From NCBI RefSeq assembly GCF_014638915.1, contig NZ_BMFQ01000001.1, positions 1,253,142 to 1,317,141 on the forward strand: a stretch of DNA of 64,000 bases, written 5' to 3'. Shown in pieces: positions 7,502 through 15,183 of this stretch. Positions within the stretch are counted from its first letter, which is position 1. Each line of letters starts with the position of its first letter. Origin of the DNA: Xanthomarina arctica (GTDB lineage: Bacteria; Bacteroidota; Bacteroidia; Flavobacteriales; Flavobacteriaceae). A program made the position numbers and the translations under genes. The notes under the pieces are model-generated. The model saw nothing but the letters and a program-made list of their open reading frames with translations. It was not told where the DNA came from and ran no database searches.

Positions 7502-8308
7502 TTATTTTTCTTGTCCTAATTCTATTGCCCTATTAAATGCGGCATAAGCGGCATCTTGAATAAGTTGTTTTACATTATTGTCTTCCATAGAATCTATAGC
7601 CGCCTGCGTGGTGCCTCCTTTAGAAGACACGCGATCAATCCAAGCTTCCGGAGAAATATCCGATTGATTAAAAAGCTCAATGGCTCCTTCAAAGGTATTA
7701 CTGACTAATATTTTTGAATCATAATCTGAAAAGCCCATTTTTAAAGCGGCTTCCAACATGGACTGCATAAAATAGAATACATAAGCTGGTCCACTTCCTG
7801 AAATACCAGTTGAGGCATCAATGAATTTTTCGGTATCCACATGAATTGAAGTTCCAGTAGTATCCAATAAGTTTCTAACCATAATGAGTTCTACTTTTGA
7901 AACATCTGATGATTCGGTATAGGAGGTAACCCCTTTACCCACTTTTGCAGGTAAATTGGGCATGGCTCTAACCACTTTTTTAATGCCTAATTGTTCTTTT
8001 ATTGTGTCTATTGTTACTCCGGCCATTAACGATACAAATAGTTGCTGCTTGTTAATGTATTTTGTCATACTTTTAAATAAGTCTTCAATATGGTATGGTT
8101 TTACGGCAAGAAAGACGATATCTGCTTTTGGTAAGCAATCTTCTAAATTATCGTAAACATCGAAATGAGCTTCTTTGCTTAATGTTGTAATTTTTTTAGG
8201 ATCTGTATCATATATATTCAGGTTGTGTTTTCCTAATAAAGGCGATTTTGCCATTCCTTCGGAATACGTTAATCCCATGTTTCCAGCTCCAATTACTAAT
8301 ACTCTCAT
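7502..8308 (-). CDS. proC: Pyrroline-5-carboxylate reductase
   Basis: ProC reduces pyrroline-5-carboxylate to proline, the last step of the pathway. The N-terminal Rossmann motif is VLVIGAGNMGLTYSEG. The central strand ADIVFLAVKPYHIEDL and the dimer-forming end GISGSGPAYVFYFMQSMLEAA ... SKGGTTQAAIDSME are diagnostic. Length (268 residues) is normal. It is the first gene of the proCBA operon. There is a near-match -7 box, TAATATTG at 8330-8337, and a perfect one at 8464-8471 that would give a leader of about 150 bases. Confidence 0.95.
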   Translation of the reverse strand: MRVLVIGAGNMGLTYSEGMAKSPLLGKHNLNIYDTDPKKITTLSKEAHFDVYDNLEDCLPKADIVFLAVKPYHIEDLFKSMTKYINKQQLFVSLMAGVTIDTIKEQLGIKKVVRAMPNLPAKVGKGVTSYTESSDVSKVELIMVRNLLDTTGTSIHVDTEKFIDASTGISGSGPAYVFYFMQSMLEAALKMGFSDYDSKILVSNTFEGAIELFNQSDISPEAWIDRVSSKGGTTQAAIDSMEDNNVKQLIQDAAYAAFNRAIELGQEK

Positions 8309-8463
8309 GTTTTATAATGTATTGATTATCAATATTAATTTCTATAAAGAGTGCAAGGACTGTACGGAAGACCCGAAAAAAATAATTAATTTCAAGAAAT
8401 CCCATATAGTTAGAAAGTAGGGGGAATGGTTAGTGTATTCTTAATATTAGGTCTGTTCGTTGC

Positions 8464-8471
8464 CAAATTTA
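8464..8471 (-). promoter_or_regulatory. Candidate distal -7 box of the proCBA promoter
   Basis: TAAATTTG is a perfect TAnnTTTG on the minus strand, between the terminator of the upstream gene and proC. The closer TAATATTG at 8330-8337 is the alternative. Confidence 0.4.
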
Positions 8472-8560
8472 CAATTAGAGCTATTGTTGATATTGACAAA
8501 AGGTGACAGCTTGTCGGGAATAAAAAGGCCCACACTGGAAATAACGAATTGCTGTGCCAT

Positions 8561-8592
8561 AAAAAAAAGCCTTACAATTTCTTGTAAGACTT
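8561..8592 (-). terminator. Terminator after the glycosyltransferase
   Basis: On the minus strand CTTACAAG and TTGTAAG pair and are followed by GC and eight T residues. Confidence 0.8.
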
Positions 8593-8622
8593 CTTTATTG
8601 TTATCTAAAAACGGGGATTTTT

Positions 8623-10053
8623 CTATCTTTTTTCTGCTAAACCACGGGTTAACCAACCTCTTCTGCTAGCGGTTGCTATGGCATATGGTGTAATCCAAAA
8701 TAATCCAAAAGTGTACAGAATACTATAGGAATATGCCCAAATGGACTCTTTTGTTTCATAGTGATGCGAATAAAAGAGAACTGAGAATGTTGAAGTTACT
8801 AGAATGCTTAATAAGGTGGATCCTAGAAATAAAAATGGGTGAGTTAGAACAAAAAACAACATAAAAAGCACAAAAGGGTAGCTCATTATAATTCTTGTTG
8901 ATTGACTTATAAAAAGTAAACGACTACCAAATTTACTACCTTCTTTAAAGTTGGTGAAAACATATTTTGACATGGCAATGTTTTCTCTTACATTACTTCT
9001 TCCCCATCTAATAAACATTTTGTAAAGTCCAGTGTATTCTTCTGGCACATTTGTATAAGCTACAGCGTTTTTTTGAAACAGCACATGCTTTCCTTGTTTT
9101 AGAATCATGTTTGTCATGGCTCGATCTTCTCCAATATCTGATGGTTGTCCCATAAAAGTTTGGTTGATCCATTCTGGTAAACAAGCATAAACAGCCGAAC
9201 TTCGGTAAGCTGCTAAAGCCCCAGGAGTACATAATACGGAGTTCAATGTGCTTTCTGCAGAACGTACAAATTCAAAGCTCATTACAAAGCTTACATCCAA
9301 CATTTTTGGAAGCATTTCTTTTTTATTGTTTAGAACTCTGATGTTTCCTGCAACGGCACCACATTCTTTATCCGCTACAAACGGACTTACTAAATTTCTT
9401 AAGGTATCTTCTTTAACTATGGAGTCACTATCAACAGTAACAAAAACATCTCCTGTTCCTAAATTAAAGCCACGATATAAGGCATGACGTTTTCCTTTGT
9501 TTTCAGGTTGTTTAAGGATTTCTAAACGATCTCCAAGGCGTTTTTTAGCATCAACCATCCAATCCCAAGTATCATCTAAGCTACCGTCGTCTATTGCAAG
9601 TATTTGCATCTTTTCAATTGGATAGTCACTTTCAGCTAGACTCATTAGCGTATCCCAAACTTGTTTTCCTTCGTTATATGCAGGAACGATAATTGTACAA
9701 GTTGGTAATTCTTCGTTTGAAACAGATTCAATAGCTTTATATTTAAAATATCTATAAGCTATATAAATAAAGTAAAATGCTTTAAAGAAAAAGAGTATTC
9801 CGGCAAGGATTAAGAATGCAAAACCAAATGTTGAGCTTTTTCGATCTTCATTAAATTGCGCAAAATCGCCATGGAATTTATTAAATAGAAAAATTCCAAT
9901 GATGATTAAAGCAATGGTGCTTATAAGAGTTATTCTATTATAAGAAACATCAGTATCTCCGTTATCATCTATTGTGAATCCAAAGTATTCTTTAATTTTT
10001 TGAAGGTTAGATTTTATTGTTGATTCTTCTGAGGGAGTTATTTTTGGAGCCAT
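8623..10053 (-). CDS. Membrane glycosyltransferase family 2, processive type
   Basis: This is a polytopic inner-membrane GT2 enzyme of the hyaluronan/cellulose/poly-N-acetylglucosamine synthase type. Two N-terminal membrane segments (about residues 42-60 and 74-97) precede the cytoplasmic catalytic domain. It carries all the GT-A motifs: IVPAYNEG, AIDDGSLD, the DxD-like TVDSDSIV, the acceptor-side GEDRAMT, and RWGRS in the place of the QxxRW motif of processive synthases. Three or four C-terminal membrane segments would form the export channel. The motifs predict UDP-sugar polymerisation at the membrane, but sugar and product cannot be read from sequence. There is no pgaC- or alginate-type operon around it; it stands alone between the pro operon and pnp. 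Confidence 0.85.
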   Translation of the reverse strand: MAPKITPSEESTIKSNLQKIKEYFGFTIDDNGDTDVSYNRITLISTIALIIIGIFLFNKFHGDFAQFNEDRKSSTFGFAFLILAGILFFFKAFYFIYIAYRYFKYKAIESVSNEELPTCTIIVPAYNEGKQVWDTLMSLAESDYPIEKMQILAIDDGSLDDTWDWMVDAKKRLGDRLEILKQPENKGKRHALYRGFNLGTGDVFVTVDSDSIVKEDTLRNLVSPFVADKECGAVAGNIRVLNNKKEMLPKMLDVSFVMSFEFVRSAESTLNSVLCTPGALAAYRSSAVYACLPEWINQTFMGQPSDIGEDRAMTNMILKQGKHVLFQKNAVAYTNVPEEYTGLYKMFIRWGRSNVRENIAMSKYVFTNFKEGSKFGSRLLFISQSTRIIMSYPFVLFMLFFVLTHPFLFLGSTLLSILVTSTFSVLFYSHHYETKESIWAYSYSILYTFGLFWITPYAIATASRRGWLTRGLAEKR

Positions 10054-10197
10054 AAATGTGTCTATCGTTTATTTTGTCTTTGTTAGATGTACGATGATAA
10101 TTCATGTTTGGACTTTCTTTAATATTTTTTTAAGAGAATAAAGCTACATTTTTTTGATTTTGGATACTTTCTAAGAATTTAACTGTCTTAGAGGAAT

Positions 10198-10233
10198 AAA
10201 AAAAAGCCTATTCAAATAAATGAATAGGCTTTC
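10198..10233 (-). terminator. Terminator after pnp
   Basis: AAGCCTATTCA (10204-10214) pairs with TGAATAGGCTT (10221-10231). On the minus strand a run of T residues follows. Confidence 0.85.
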
Positions 10234-10257
10234 TACTATAGATTATAAAACTAATAA

Positions 10258-12510
10258 TTAGTCTTGTTTATCTTCTCTTGGTTTTCTGTCATCACGACGA
10301 TTATCACGACCTTTATTGTCACGAGAACCACGATTATCACGTCCACCAGATCTGCTATCCTCTCTAGGAGGTCTTTCTTTAAAACCTTCTGGTTTAGGTA
10401 AAATAGCTTTTCTAGAAACTTTTTCTTTACGAGTTCTTGGATCTTGACCAAAATACTTCACATCAAAAACATCTCCCATGTTTACAACATCGGCAACATT
10501 TTCAGTACGTTCCCATGCTAATTCACTTACGTGTAATAACACTTCGTTTCCTGGCGCATCCATATATTCTACAACGGCACCAAAATCAAGCATTTTAATA
10601 ACTTTTACTTCGTAAATGCTACCAACTGTTGGTTTGAATAAGATAGAATCTATTCTAGCCATTACAGCATCAATACCTTTACGTCCTACACCTAAGATTT
10701 CAACAATACCTTCTTCAGTTACTGGATCTTCGTTAATTACGATAGTAGTATCTGTTTCTTTTTGCATTTCCTGAATCACTTTTCCACCAGGTCCAATTAA
10801 GGCTCCGATAAATTCATTAGGAACACGTCTTGTAACCATTGTAGGCGCATGTTCTTTAACATCCGCATTAGGTTTAGCAATAGTTTCAACTAGTTTATCT
10901 AAAATATGTAAACGACCATTACGAGCTTGTTGTAGTGCTGCCACTAAAATCTCGTATGATAATCCTTTTACTTTAATATCCATCTGACAAGCGGTAATAC
11001 CATCTGCAGTACCAGTCACTTTAAAGTCCATATCTCCTAAGTGATCTTCATCACCTAAAATATCAGATAATACAGCGTATTTTCCAGAAGTTGCATCAGA
11101 AATTAATCCCATTGCAATACCAGAAACTGGTTTTTTCATTTGAACCCCAGCATCCATAAGCGCCATTGTACCAGAACAAACTGTTGCCATAGATGAAGAA
11201 CCATTAGATTCTAAAACTTCAGAAACAATACGTACTGTATAAGGACAATCTGCAGGAATCATATTTTTCAAAGCACGTTGTGCTAAGTTACCATGACCAA
11301 CTTCTCTACGAGATGTTCCACGGATTGGTCTTGCTTCACCTGTACAAAAAGGAGGGAAGTTATAATGTAAATAGAAACGCTCTTCACCTTCTTGAGATGG
11401 CATATCTATTTGGTTAGCATCTCTAGAAGTACCTAAAGTTACAGTTGCTAATGCTTGAGTTTCCCCACGTGTAAAGATTGCAGAACCATGTGTTGATGGT
11501 AAATAATCTACTTCACACCAAATTGGTCTAATCTCGTCAGTCTTACGACCATCTAAACGCAACCCTTCATCTAAGGTTAAATCTCTAATAGCAGCTTTTT
11601 CAGCTTTACGGTAATAGTCAGAAACTAAACCTCCGTAATCTGCTAACTCTTCTTCAGAAAAAGTAGCTTTGATATCTTCTTTTATTTGTTGAAAAGCAGC
11701 ACTTCTTTCGTGCTTAGCAGATCCAGCTTTTGCAATAGCATACACTTTATCGTAAGCCATGTCATGTACCTTCTTCTCTAATGCTTCGTCTTTTCTTTCT
11801 GGTTGGTATTCACGAGTTGCTTTCTTCCCAAATGCTTCTGCTAATCTTATTTGAGCAGCACATTGTATTTTAATATGCTCGTGAGCAAACTTAATAGCGT
11901 CTGCCATTTCTTCTTCAGAAATTTCATGCATTTCACCTTCTACCATCATTACTGAATCTGCAGAAGCACCAATCATCATATCGATGTCAGATTCTGCTAA
12001 TTGTGCAAATGAAGGGTTGATAATAAATTCACCATTTACACGAGCAACTCTAGCTTCAGAAATTGCACATTCAAAAGGGAAATCTGATAATTGAATCGCT
12101 GCAGAAGCGGCTAATCCTGCCATTGCATCTGGCATAACTTCTGGATCGTGAGACATTAATTGAATCATCACCTGAGTTTCAGAATGGTAATCTTTAGGGA
12201 ATAATGGACGTAATACGCGATCCACTAAACGCATAGTTAAAACTTCACCGTCACTAGGTCTCGCTTCTCTCTTAAAGAAACCACCTGGATAACGACCAGC
12301 AGCAGCAAATTTTTCTCTGTAATCTACTGTTAATGGTAAGAAATCTAAATCTTTTTGTTCGTAGTTGGAAACAACTGTACATAATAACATACATTTTCCT
12401 GACTGAACAACAACAGAACCATGTGCCTGTTTTGCTAATTTTCCGGTTTCGATAGTAATTTCTCTACCGTCTCCTAGGTCTATGACCTCTTTAAAAACTT
12501 TTGGAATCAT
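10258..12510 (-). CDS. pnp: Polyribonucleotide nucleotidyltransferase (PNPase)
   Basis: PNPase degrades RNA 3' to 5' by phosphorolysis and takes part in mRNA turnover. The domains in order are a first RNase PH domain from the N terminus ([18 protein letters not shown]), a helical linker, the second RNase PH domain ([15 protein letters not shown] ... [17 protein letters not shown]), a KH domain ([18 protein letters not shown]) and an S1 domain ([20 protein letters not shown] ... LLHVSELAW). The last 45 or so residues are a low-complexity tail of Arg, Asp, Asn and Gly repeats, likely a disordered RNA-binding extension. The gene follows rpsO, as in many bacteria. Length is 750 residues. Confidence 0.97.
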   Translation of the reverse strand: MIPKVFKEVIDLGDGREITIETGKLAKQAHGSVVVQSGKCMLLCTVVSNYEQKDLDFLPLTVDYREKFAAAGRYPGGFFKREARPSDGEVLTMRLVDRVLRPLFPKDYHSETQVMIQLMSHDPEVMPDAMAGLAASAAIQLSDFPFECAISEARVARVNGEFIINPSFAQLAESDIDMMIGASADSVMMVEGEMHEISEEEMADAIKFAHEHIKIQCAAQIRLAEAFGKKATREYQPERKDEALEKKVHDMAYDKVYAIAKAGSAKHERSAAFQQIKEDIKATFSEEELADYGGLVSDYYRKAEKAAIRDLTLDEGLRLDGRKTDEIRPIWCEVDYLPSTHGSAIFTRGETQALATVTLGTSRDANQIDMPSQEGEERFYLHYNFPPFCTGEARPIRGTSRREVGHGNLAQRALKNMIPADCPYTVRIVSEVLESNGSSSMATVCSGTMALMDAGVQMKKPVSGIAMGLISDATSGKYAVLSDILGDEDHLGDMDFKVTGTADGITACQMDIKVKGLSYEILVAALQQARNGRLHILDKLVETIAKPNADVKEHAPTMVTRRVPNEFIGALIGPGGKVIQEMQKETDTTIVINEDPVTEEGIVEILGVGRKGIDAVMARIDSILFKPTVGSIYEVKVIKMLDFGAVVEYMDAPGNEVLLHVSELAWERTENVADVVNMGDVFDVKYFGQDPRTRKEKVSRKAILPKPEGFKERPPREDSRSGGRDNRGSRDNKGRDNRRDDRKPREDKQD

Positions 12511-12585
12511 AATTTTTTTAATTCTAATTAAACATTGGTAGTTGTGTTGTAGTAGTAGTTGTTGTGACCAATGAAAAACCGTTAG

Positions 12586-12604
12586 TCCCGAACTCGATTC
12601 GGGA
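12586..12604. repeat. Palindrome TCCCGA...TCGGGA
   Basis: TCCCGAACTCGATTCGGGA forms a near-perfect inverted repeat between pnp and rpsO. It has no T run and resembles short GC-rich palindromes scattered in flavobacterial intergenic DNA. It may be an RNA processing hairpin in the rpsO-pnp interval. Confidence 0.4.
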
Positions 12605-12654
12605 TCTAGCTTCTTATTTTACGAATTTTTAACTCTTACGATTGAGTTATTATA

Positions 12655-12686
12655 ATACAAAAAAAGAGGCGCGAAGCCTCTTAATT
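12655..12686 (-). terminator. Terminator after rpsO
   Basis: AGAGGC and GCCTCT pair around GCGAA. On the minus strand the stem is followed by seven T residues, so at least part of rpsO transcription ends before pnp. Confidence 0.8.
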
Positions 12687-12692
12687 ATGTGA

Positions 12693-12962
12693 TTATTTTC
12701 TTAATCCTAATTCTTTTACAATTGCACGATATCTTAAGACATCTTTCTTAATTAAGTAATCAAGTAAGCTTCTTCTTTTACCTACTAACATTACTAAAGA
12801 ACGCTCTGTATTGTAATCTTTACGATTTTTCTTTAAGTGCGTTGTTAAATGCTCAATTCTGTAAGTGAATAATGCAATCTGTCCTTCTGCAGTACCAGTA
12901 TCTTTTGCATTTTTGCCATGTTTTGTAAAGATGGCTTCTTTTTCTTTTTGATCTAAATACAT
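12693..12962 (-). CDS. rpsO: 30S ribosomal protein S15
   Basis: S15 is a primary 16S rRNA-binding protein of the small subunit platform. The 89-residue length is exactly normal. The recognisable parts are KEAIFTKHGKNAKDTGTAEGQIALFTYRI, the HLTTHLKKNRKDYNTERSL segment that contacts the 16S three-way junction, and the LLDYLIKKDVLRYRAIVKELGLRK end. The leader of about 47 bases contains a small hairpin (12995-13011) that could serve in the self-regulation known for rpsO, although leader structures differ between phyla. Confidence 0.97.
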   Translation of the reverse strand: MYLDQKEKEAIFTKHGKNAKDTGTAEGQIALFTYRIEHLTTHLKKNRKDYNTERSLVMLVGKRRSLLDYLIKKDVLRYRAIVKELGLRK

Positions 12963-12994
12963 TCCAATATTATTTTAAATGATTTTTATGTACA

Positions 12995-13011
12995 TGAAAG
13001 TTTTTCTTTCA
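12995..13011 (-). promoter_or_regulatory. Small hairpin in the rpsO leader
   Basis: TGAAAG and CTTTCA are paired around five A residues on the minus strand, near the 5' end of the predicted rpsO leader. It could be a ribosomal protein binding site, but the stem is short. Confidence 0.35.
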
Positions 13012-13016
13012 AGCTG

Positions 13017-13024
13017 CAAATATA
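13017..13024 (-). promoter_or_regulatory. -7 box of the rpsO promoter (TATATTTG)
   Basis: Perfect TAnnTTTG on the minus strand, predicting a leader of about 47 bases. Confidence 0.7.
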
Positions 13025-13083
13025 ATACTTTTTCGCCAATTGTAATCTTTTGTAAAAATATTATTTGATTCAACAATGAAAAA

Positions 13084-13941
13084 CTAGACTCTTAAAGGTT
13101 GATTTGTAATTAAATCGATATATAAATTAACTTTATTTTTTAGATTTTTTCTATGAGTAATAAAGTCTAAAAAACCATGTTCTAATAAAAACTCTGATGT
13201 TTGAAAGCCTTCAGGTAACTCTTGCCCAGTGGTGTCTTTTACAACACGTGGTCCGGCGAAACCAATTAAAGCTCCAGGCTCAGCAATGGTAATATCTCCT
13301 AACATGGCGAAGGATGCTGTTGTTCCTCCTGTTGTTGGATCTGTACATAAAGAAATATATGGTATTCCAGCGTCTGCCAGTTGTGCTAATTTAACCGAAG
13401 TTTTGGCTAACTGCATTAAAGATAGAGCTGCTTCCATCATTCTTGCTCCTCCAGATTTGGAGATAATCATAAAAGGGATTTTCTTTTTTAAGGAATAATC
13501 TGCGGCACGAGCAATTTTTTCGCCTACTACAGAACCCATAGAACCACCAATAAAAGCGAAATCCATACAAGCAATTACTAAATCTTTTCCATTAGATTTA
13601 CCTACAGCAGTACGAACAGCATCTTTTAAATTAGTTTTTTCTTGGGCTGCTTTTAAACGGTCTGGATATTTTTTAGTGTCTTCGAATTTTAAGGGATCTT
13701 TTGACTCTAATTTAGTGTCGAATTCTTTAAATTTATTGTCGTCGAATAATATTTCGAAATACTCTTTACTTCCTATTCTTACATGGTAACCATCTTCTGG
13801 GCTCACATAGAAATTTTGTTCTAATTCTTTGGTATCTACTATCTTTCCAGTAGGAGATTTATACCACAAACCTTTAGGAGTATCCTTTTTTTGGTCGGTA
13901 GTGGTTTGAATTCCTTTTTCTTTTCTTTTAAACCAAGACAT
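13084..13941 (-). CDS. accD: Acetyl-CoA carboxylase carboxyltransferase beta subunit, zinc-ribbon cysteines lost
   Basis: AccD pairs with AccA to transfer carboxyl from carboxybiotin to acetyl-CoA, giving malonyl-CoA for fatty acid synthesis. The crotonase-like core is intact: [59 protein letters not shown], and [20 protein letters not shown] followed by [14 protein letters not shown]. The N-terminal segment equivalent to the four-cysteine zinc ribbon of E. coli AccD reads [12 protein letters not shown] ... YVSPEDGYH, so all four cysteines are replaced and one position is deleted. I believe this is general in flavobacteria, but I cannot check that here. The leader has alternating repeats described separately. 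Confidence 0.95.
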   Translation of the reverse strand: MSWFKRKEKGIQTTTDQKKDTPKGLWYKSPTGKIVDTKELEQNFYVSPEDGYHVRIGSKEYFEILFDDNKFKEFDTKLESKDPLKFEDTKKYPDRLKAAQEKTNLKDAVRTAVGKSNGKDLVIACMDFAFIGGSMGSVVGEKIARAADYSLKKKIPFMIISKSGGARMMEAALSLMQLAKTSVKLAQLADAGIPYISLCTDPTTGGTTASFAMLGDITIAEPGALIGFAGPRVVKDTTGQELPEGFQTSEFLLEHGFLDFITHRKNLKNKVNLYIDLITNQPLRV

Positions 13942-13948
13942 AATGATT

Positions 13949-13995
13949 AACGATTTTAGAATTATGATTTACGATTTTAGAATTTTAAAATCGTT
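13949..13995 (-). repeat. Direct and inverted repeats in the accD leader
   Basis: ACGATTTTAGAATT occurs at 13950-13963 and again at 13971-13984, and TAAAATCGTT at 13986-13995 is its reverse complement arm. In the minus-strand RNA the first arm, AACGATTTTA, could pair with either of two TAAAATCGT copies, the second being just before the ATG. Confidence 0.55.
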
Positions 13996-14018
13996 AGTTT
14001 CCTTGTTAGTTATAGAAG

Positions 14019-14026
14019 CAAAATTA
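14019..14026 (-). promoter_or_regulatory. -7 box of the accD promoter (TAATTTTG)
   Basis: Perfect TAnnTTTG on the minus strand, giving a leader of about 70 bases that includes the repeat structure at 13949-13995. Confidence 0.65.
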
Positions 14027-14065
14027 AACGTTTCATTTGAATTGAGCATTTCACTTTTATATATT

Positions 14066-15133
14066 TTATAATGTATTTACATTATTCAAATCTTCGAAAG
14101 CCTTTTTTAAGCGTTCTACAAAGGTTATTTCTCCTTTACGTAACCAAACTCTTGGGTCGTAATATTTTTTATTTGGAATATCTGAACCCTCAGGATTTCC
14201 AATTTGTGATTTCAAATAATCTTGGTTTTCAAGAATGTAATCACGAACGCCTTCAGTAAATGCATATTGCATGTCTGTATCGATATTCATTTTTATAACA
14301 CCATAACCAATAGCTTCGCGAATTTCTTCTACCGTTGAGCCTGAACCACCGTGAAAAACAAAATCGATATGATTGTGTTCTACACCAAATTTCTTAGAAA
14401 TATATTCCTGAGAGTTTTTAAGGATTTTTGGAGTTAGCTTCACATTTCCAGGTTTATATACGCCATGAACGTTTCCAAAGGCTGCTGCAATAGTAAATTG
14501 GTTGCTTATTTTGCTTAATTCTTCGTAAGCATAAGCTACTTCTTCTGGCTGAGTGTATAATTTAGAATCGTCTACGTCTGTATTATCAACACCATCTTCT
14601 TCACCCCCTGTAATACCAAGTTCAATTTCTAAAGTCATACCCATTTTACTCATTCTAGTTAGGTATGCTTTACAAATCTCTATATTTTCTTCAATAGGTT
14701 CTTCACTTAAATCAATCATGTGAGAACTATATAAGGGTTTTCCTGTTTCTTTAAAATGTTGCTCACTAGCATCTAATAAACCATCAATCCATGGCAATAA
14801 TTTTTTAGCACAATGGTCTGTGTGTAAGATAACAGGGATACCATAAGCTTCGGCCATTAAATGCACATGCTTTGCGCCGGCAATACAACCTGCGATGGCT
14901 GCTTTTTGGTTCTCGTTACTTAATCCTTTTCCAGCATTAAAAACACCTCCACCATTAGAAAATTGAATAATTACAGGAGCGTTTAAATCTCTTGCAGTTT
15001 CCAAAACACCATTGATGGTACTTGAGCCAACTACGTTTACAGCAGGTAAGGCGAATCCTTTTTCTTTAGCTAGTTTGAAAATATTTTGAACTTCTTGCCC
15101 TGTTGCAACTCCAGGTTTAATGTTATGTGCCAT
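14066..15133 (-). CDS. fbaA: Class II fructose-bisphosphate aldolase
   Basis: This zinc enzyme cleaves fructose 1,6-bisphosphate in glycolysis and condenses trioses in gluconeogenesis. Features of the class IIA (E. coli FbaA) type are FALPAVNVVGSSTINGVLETA, the zinc ligand loop VILHTDHCAKKLLPW, SSHMIDLSEEP, LEIELGITGGEEDGVD, and the zinc and phosphate sites AAAFGNVHGVYKPGNVKL and HGGSGSTVEEI ... VIKMNIDTD. I chose ATG 15133 (355 residues, starting MAHNIKPGV). A longer frame to 15163 would begin inside the perfect -7 box at 15161-15168. Confidence 0.95.
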   Translation of the reverse strand: MAHNIKPGVATGQEVQNIFKLAKEKGFALPAVNVVGSSTINGVLETARDLNAPVIIQFSNGGGVFNAGKGLSNENQKAAIAGCIAGAKHVHLMAEAYGIPVILHTDHCAKKLLPWIDGLLDASEQHFKETGKPLYSSHMIDLSEEPIEENIEICKAYLTRMSKMGMTLEIELGITGGEEDGVDNTDVDDSKLYTQPEEVAYAYEELSKISNQFTIAAAFGNVHGVYKPGNVKLTPKILKNSQEYISKKFGVEHNHIDFVFHGGSGSTVEEIREAIGYGVIKMNIDTDMQYAFTEGVRDYILENQDYLKSQIGNPEGSDIPNKKYYDPRVWLRKGEITFVERLKKAFEDLNNVNTL

Positions 15134-15160
15134 AATTGTTAAATTAAAAAGTTTGAAATA

Positions 15161-15168
15161 CAAAAATA
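15161..15168 (-). promoter_or_regulatory. -7 box of the fbaA promoter (TATTTTTG)
   Basis: Perfect TAnnTTTG on the minus strand, about 28 bases upstream of ATG 15133. Confidence 0.65.
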
Positions 15169-15183
15169 AGAAAATTAAATAGC

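Larger units (their letters stand above)
8309..8622. other. Intergenic region between proC and the glycosyltransferase
   Basis: This 314-base gap holds two candidate minus-strand -7 boxes for the pro operon (8330-8337, one mismatch; 8464-8471, TAAATTTG, perfect). It also holds the glycosyltransferase terminator at 8561-8592. If the distal box is used, proC has a leader of roughly 150 bases. I see no recognisable riboswitch or leader peptide in it. Confidence 0.5.

Noticed and set aside
9008-9232. Minus-strand frame within the glycosyltransferase gene
   Set aside because: It overlaps the catalytic domain of a clear GT2 gene in another frame and has no domain features.
10251-10451. A 66-codon minus-strand frame at the 3' end of pnp
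   Set aside because: It is a shifted reading of the repetitive Arg/Asp/Asn tail of PNPase and has no separate signal.
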